A stretch of 5,146 nucleotides of DNA from Chloroflexota bacterium (GTDB lineage Bacteria; Chloroflexota; Ktedonobacteria; Ktedonobacterales; Ktedonobacteraceae): the NCBI GenBank assembly GCA_005879655.1, contig VBJK01000039.1, forward strand, positions 1 to 5,146, in the 5' to 3' direction. The translations under genes were made by a program, and so were the position numbers. Of this stretch, positions 4,022-5,146 are shown in pieces. Numbering within the stretch: position 1 is the first letter of the stretch; each line of letters opens with the position of its first letter. The notes beneath the pieces are model-generated. The model was not told the DNA's origin. It made no database searches and saw nothing but the letters and a program-made list of their open reading frames with translations.

Positions 4022-5119
4022 TCACTTATTGATAGACTTTGCTCGCTCTAGAGCACGCACATTAATAATGATATAAGTAAGAGTATTGAGGTTCTTGACA
4101 GAACGAGCATTGCGAACTTTGGGTCGTTCAATGCCAAGTTCTTTAGCTTGACTGTTGATGCGTTCACAAGTGGTGCATTGTGTATAGACGGCATGGTAGA
4201 GCGGGTGGGTGCGATCCATGAGGAGGCGAGCACGGCCTCCGGCTTCATCATTGATATCCTTCTTGCAGCCTGGACCTTTCTTGAATTGTTCATGCTCGCA
4301 AGTCTGGCCGGTGGCTTCTGGGAAGAGGAGCGGGCAACGGTAGCGTTGAGCACGATAGCCCGCTTCGATGAGCATAATGGAAGACTGGGTGCATGCGCAG
4401 TCCGATAGGGCAATGCGGTGTGCCATCGGGATCAAACGTGTTTTTGCTGTGTGCATTGAGTGGGACCGCCGCATTGCCGCCGTGACGCACCGCAGCCTCA
4501 TAGACGTACCATGCATCGAAGGCAGCATCGGCAGTGATATAAGTGGGAAAAGCATTGAGAGCAAGCACGACGCGTTCATAGAGGGGGCGGAAATAGGTGA
4601 TATCATTCTGGTTGAACGGCTGGGTATATTCTGCGAGAACGATATCATCATAGTCCGCGATGATGGCAGCCGCGACACCGGAACCGTAGCCCCAAAGATG
4701 TTCTTTCTTTTTTTTGGTGGAACCGTCAGCTTGTTCTTGATTGGTACTCTTTTTGACGCCTAACTTACAATCAGGATCTCCTAAGAGGGTTTTGGTCGGC
4801 TCACTAACGGTCATAGACCTTGGTGCGCTCATTGTTTTCTTTTACCCATGCATAGATGTGTTTCACGGGCATTTGCAACCGTCTCGCCGAGTTCAGGTAT
4901 CTCTTGTTTTAAATCACGCACCGTGGCAGCTAAGAGGCTCTGCAACAAAGCTTGATCGAGGTCACGCAGCCTTTTGCTGAGCCAGTATCTGCACGGAAGG
5001 GTTTGTTCAGGGTCAAAGCCATAGGGGGCAGTCGGGTCAAGATGCAAGTCAAAGCCGAGTTCAATGATGAGAAGGGGATGTTTGATCAGAAACTTGCGTA
5101 GCTGTGTTGTATCGATCAT
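4022..5119 (-). pseudogene. IS4-like DDE transposase, inactivated by three frameshifts
   Basis: The reading is nearly full length but split into four pieces, each step being one base forward. Piece A (5119 to about 4868) runs MIDTTQLRKFLIKHPLL to GETVAN. Piece B (about 4867-4810) gives VKHIYAWVKENNERTKVYDR. Piece C (about 4809-4367) holds EPTKTLLGDPDCKLGVKK, NQEQADGSTKKKKEHLWGYG and ITADAAFDAWYVYE. Piece D (about 4366-4022) gives EAGYRAQRYRCPLLFP to ERINSQAKELGIERPKVRN and RAKSINK. The catalytic triad is probably D of DPDC (near 4778 or 4772), D of TADAAFD (4529-4527) and E of CERINSQAK (4165-4163). The Y(2)R(3)E(6)K signature is present except that Arg is Cys (TGC, 4177-4175). Three shifts plus this change mark a dead copy, though sequencing error cannot be excluded. 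TATAAA just upstream would put the transcription start almost on the ATG. The far end of the element lies outside the window. Confidence 0.85.
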
Positions 5120-5146
5120 TCCCTCTTTTATACGTATGAGAAAAGC

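Noticed and set aside
4364..4370. Programmed ribosomal frameshifting in the IS element
   Set aside because: There are three breaks rather than one, none has a slippery A6G or similar heptamer, and two lie in ordinary sequence; decay or sequencing error is simpler.
4022..4678. The 218-codon minus-strand frame taken as one protein from its first ATG
   Set aside because: Only the part from about 4366 downward matches a transposase; the upstream part is out of frame with the conserved sequence. It is treated as the last piece of one broken gene.
4368..4763. Plus-strand ORF of 131 codons opposite the transposase
   Set aside because: It lies antisense to clear transposase sequence (TADAAFDAWYVY, GDPDCKLG) and has no recognisable protein features; it is a shadow frame.
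4829..5119. The 96-codon frame as a separate gene overlapping the next frame by ATGA
   Set aside because: The ATGA overlap imitates translational coupling, but conserved transposase sequence (VKHIYAWVKENN) continues in another frame before and across the junction, showing a frameshift within one gene.
1..5146. CRISPR arrays, tRNA, rRNA, toxin-antitoxin or phage genes
   Set aside because: No regularly spaced repeats, no tRNA or rRNA-like sequence and no such protein families were recognised on either strand.

Overview
All recognisable genes in this window lie on the minus strand, so transcription runs from high to low coordinates. The gene families suggest a member of the Chloroflexota, most likely a Ktedonobacteria-like soil bacterium. 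The evidence is the decayed IS transposase, whose wording (TADAAFDAWYVY, RYRCPLLFP, ERINSQAKELGIERPKVRN) I associate with elements abundant in that group, together with several universal stress proteins and moderate base composition. This assignment comes from family knowledge, not from a search.

Layout in order of transcription: (1) 5119-4022, an IS4-like DDE transposase broken by three single-base-equivalent frameshifts, plus an Arg-to-Cys change in its Y(2)R(3)E(6)K signature. (2) 4021-3701, an AT-moderate intergenic stretch with a possible promoter for the next gene. (3) 3700-2645, a complete tandem-domain universal stress protein (USP). (4) 2473-1820, a DoxX/DoxD-like integral membrane protein whose stop codon lies inside a perfect 23-bp hairpin. 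(5) 1819-1217, a long spacer with a possible pair of translationally coupled micro-ORFs (1625-1453) and direct repeats upstream of the regulator. (6) 1216-500, an OmpR/PhoB-type response regulator with no histidine kinase beside it. (7) 322-101, the N-terminal half of a second USP, cut short and followed at once by a perfect 28-bp-stem hairpin (36-96).

Taken together, the orphan response regulator, two USPs and a DoxX-like redox membrane protein look like a small stress or dormancy neighbourhood. The genes are separated by 99 to 600 bases and each has its own Shine-Dalgarno sequence, so they look like single transcription units rather than one operon. The intergenic regions carry recurring sequence. 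TGTGA-type half-sites spaced exactly 11 bp apart occur upstream of the response regulator and of the truncated USP, with a near match upstream of the large USP. A 13-nt element GAGGAGTKTGAGA occurs upstream of both USPs and of doxX. OmpR/PhoB-family regulators commonly bind 11-bp direct repeats, so the regulator may control itself and its neighbours. This is inference, and it is weakened by the purine-rich composition of these spacers. No clearly new multi-gene system is visible; the most interesting signals are these repeats and the two long perfect hairpins at gene 3' ends.
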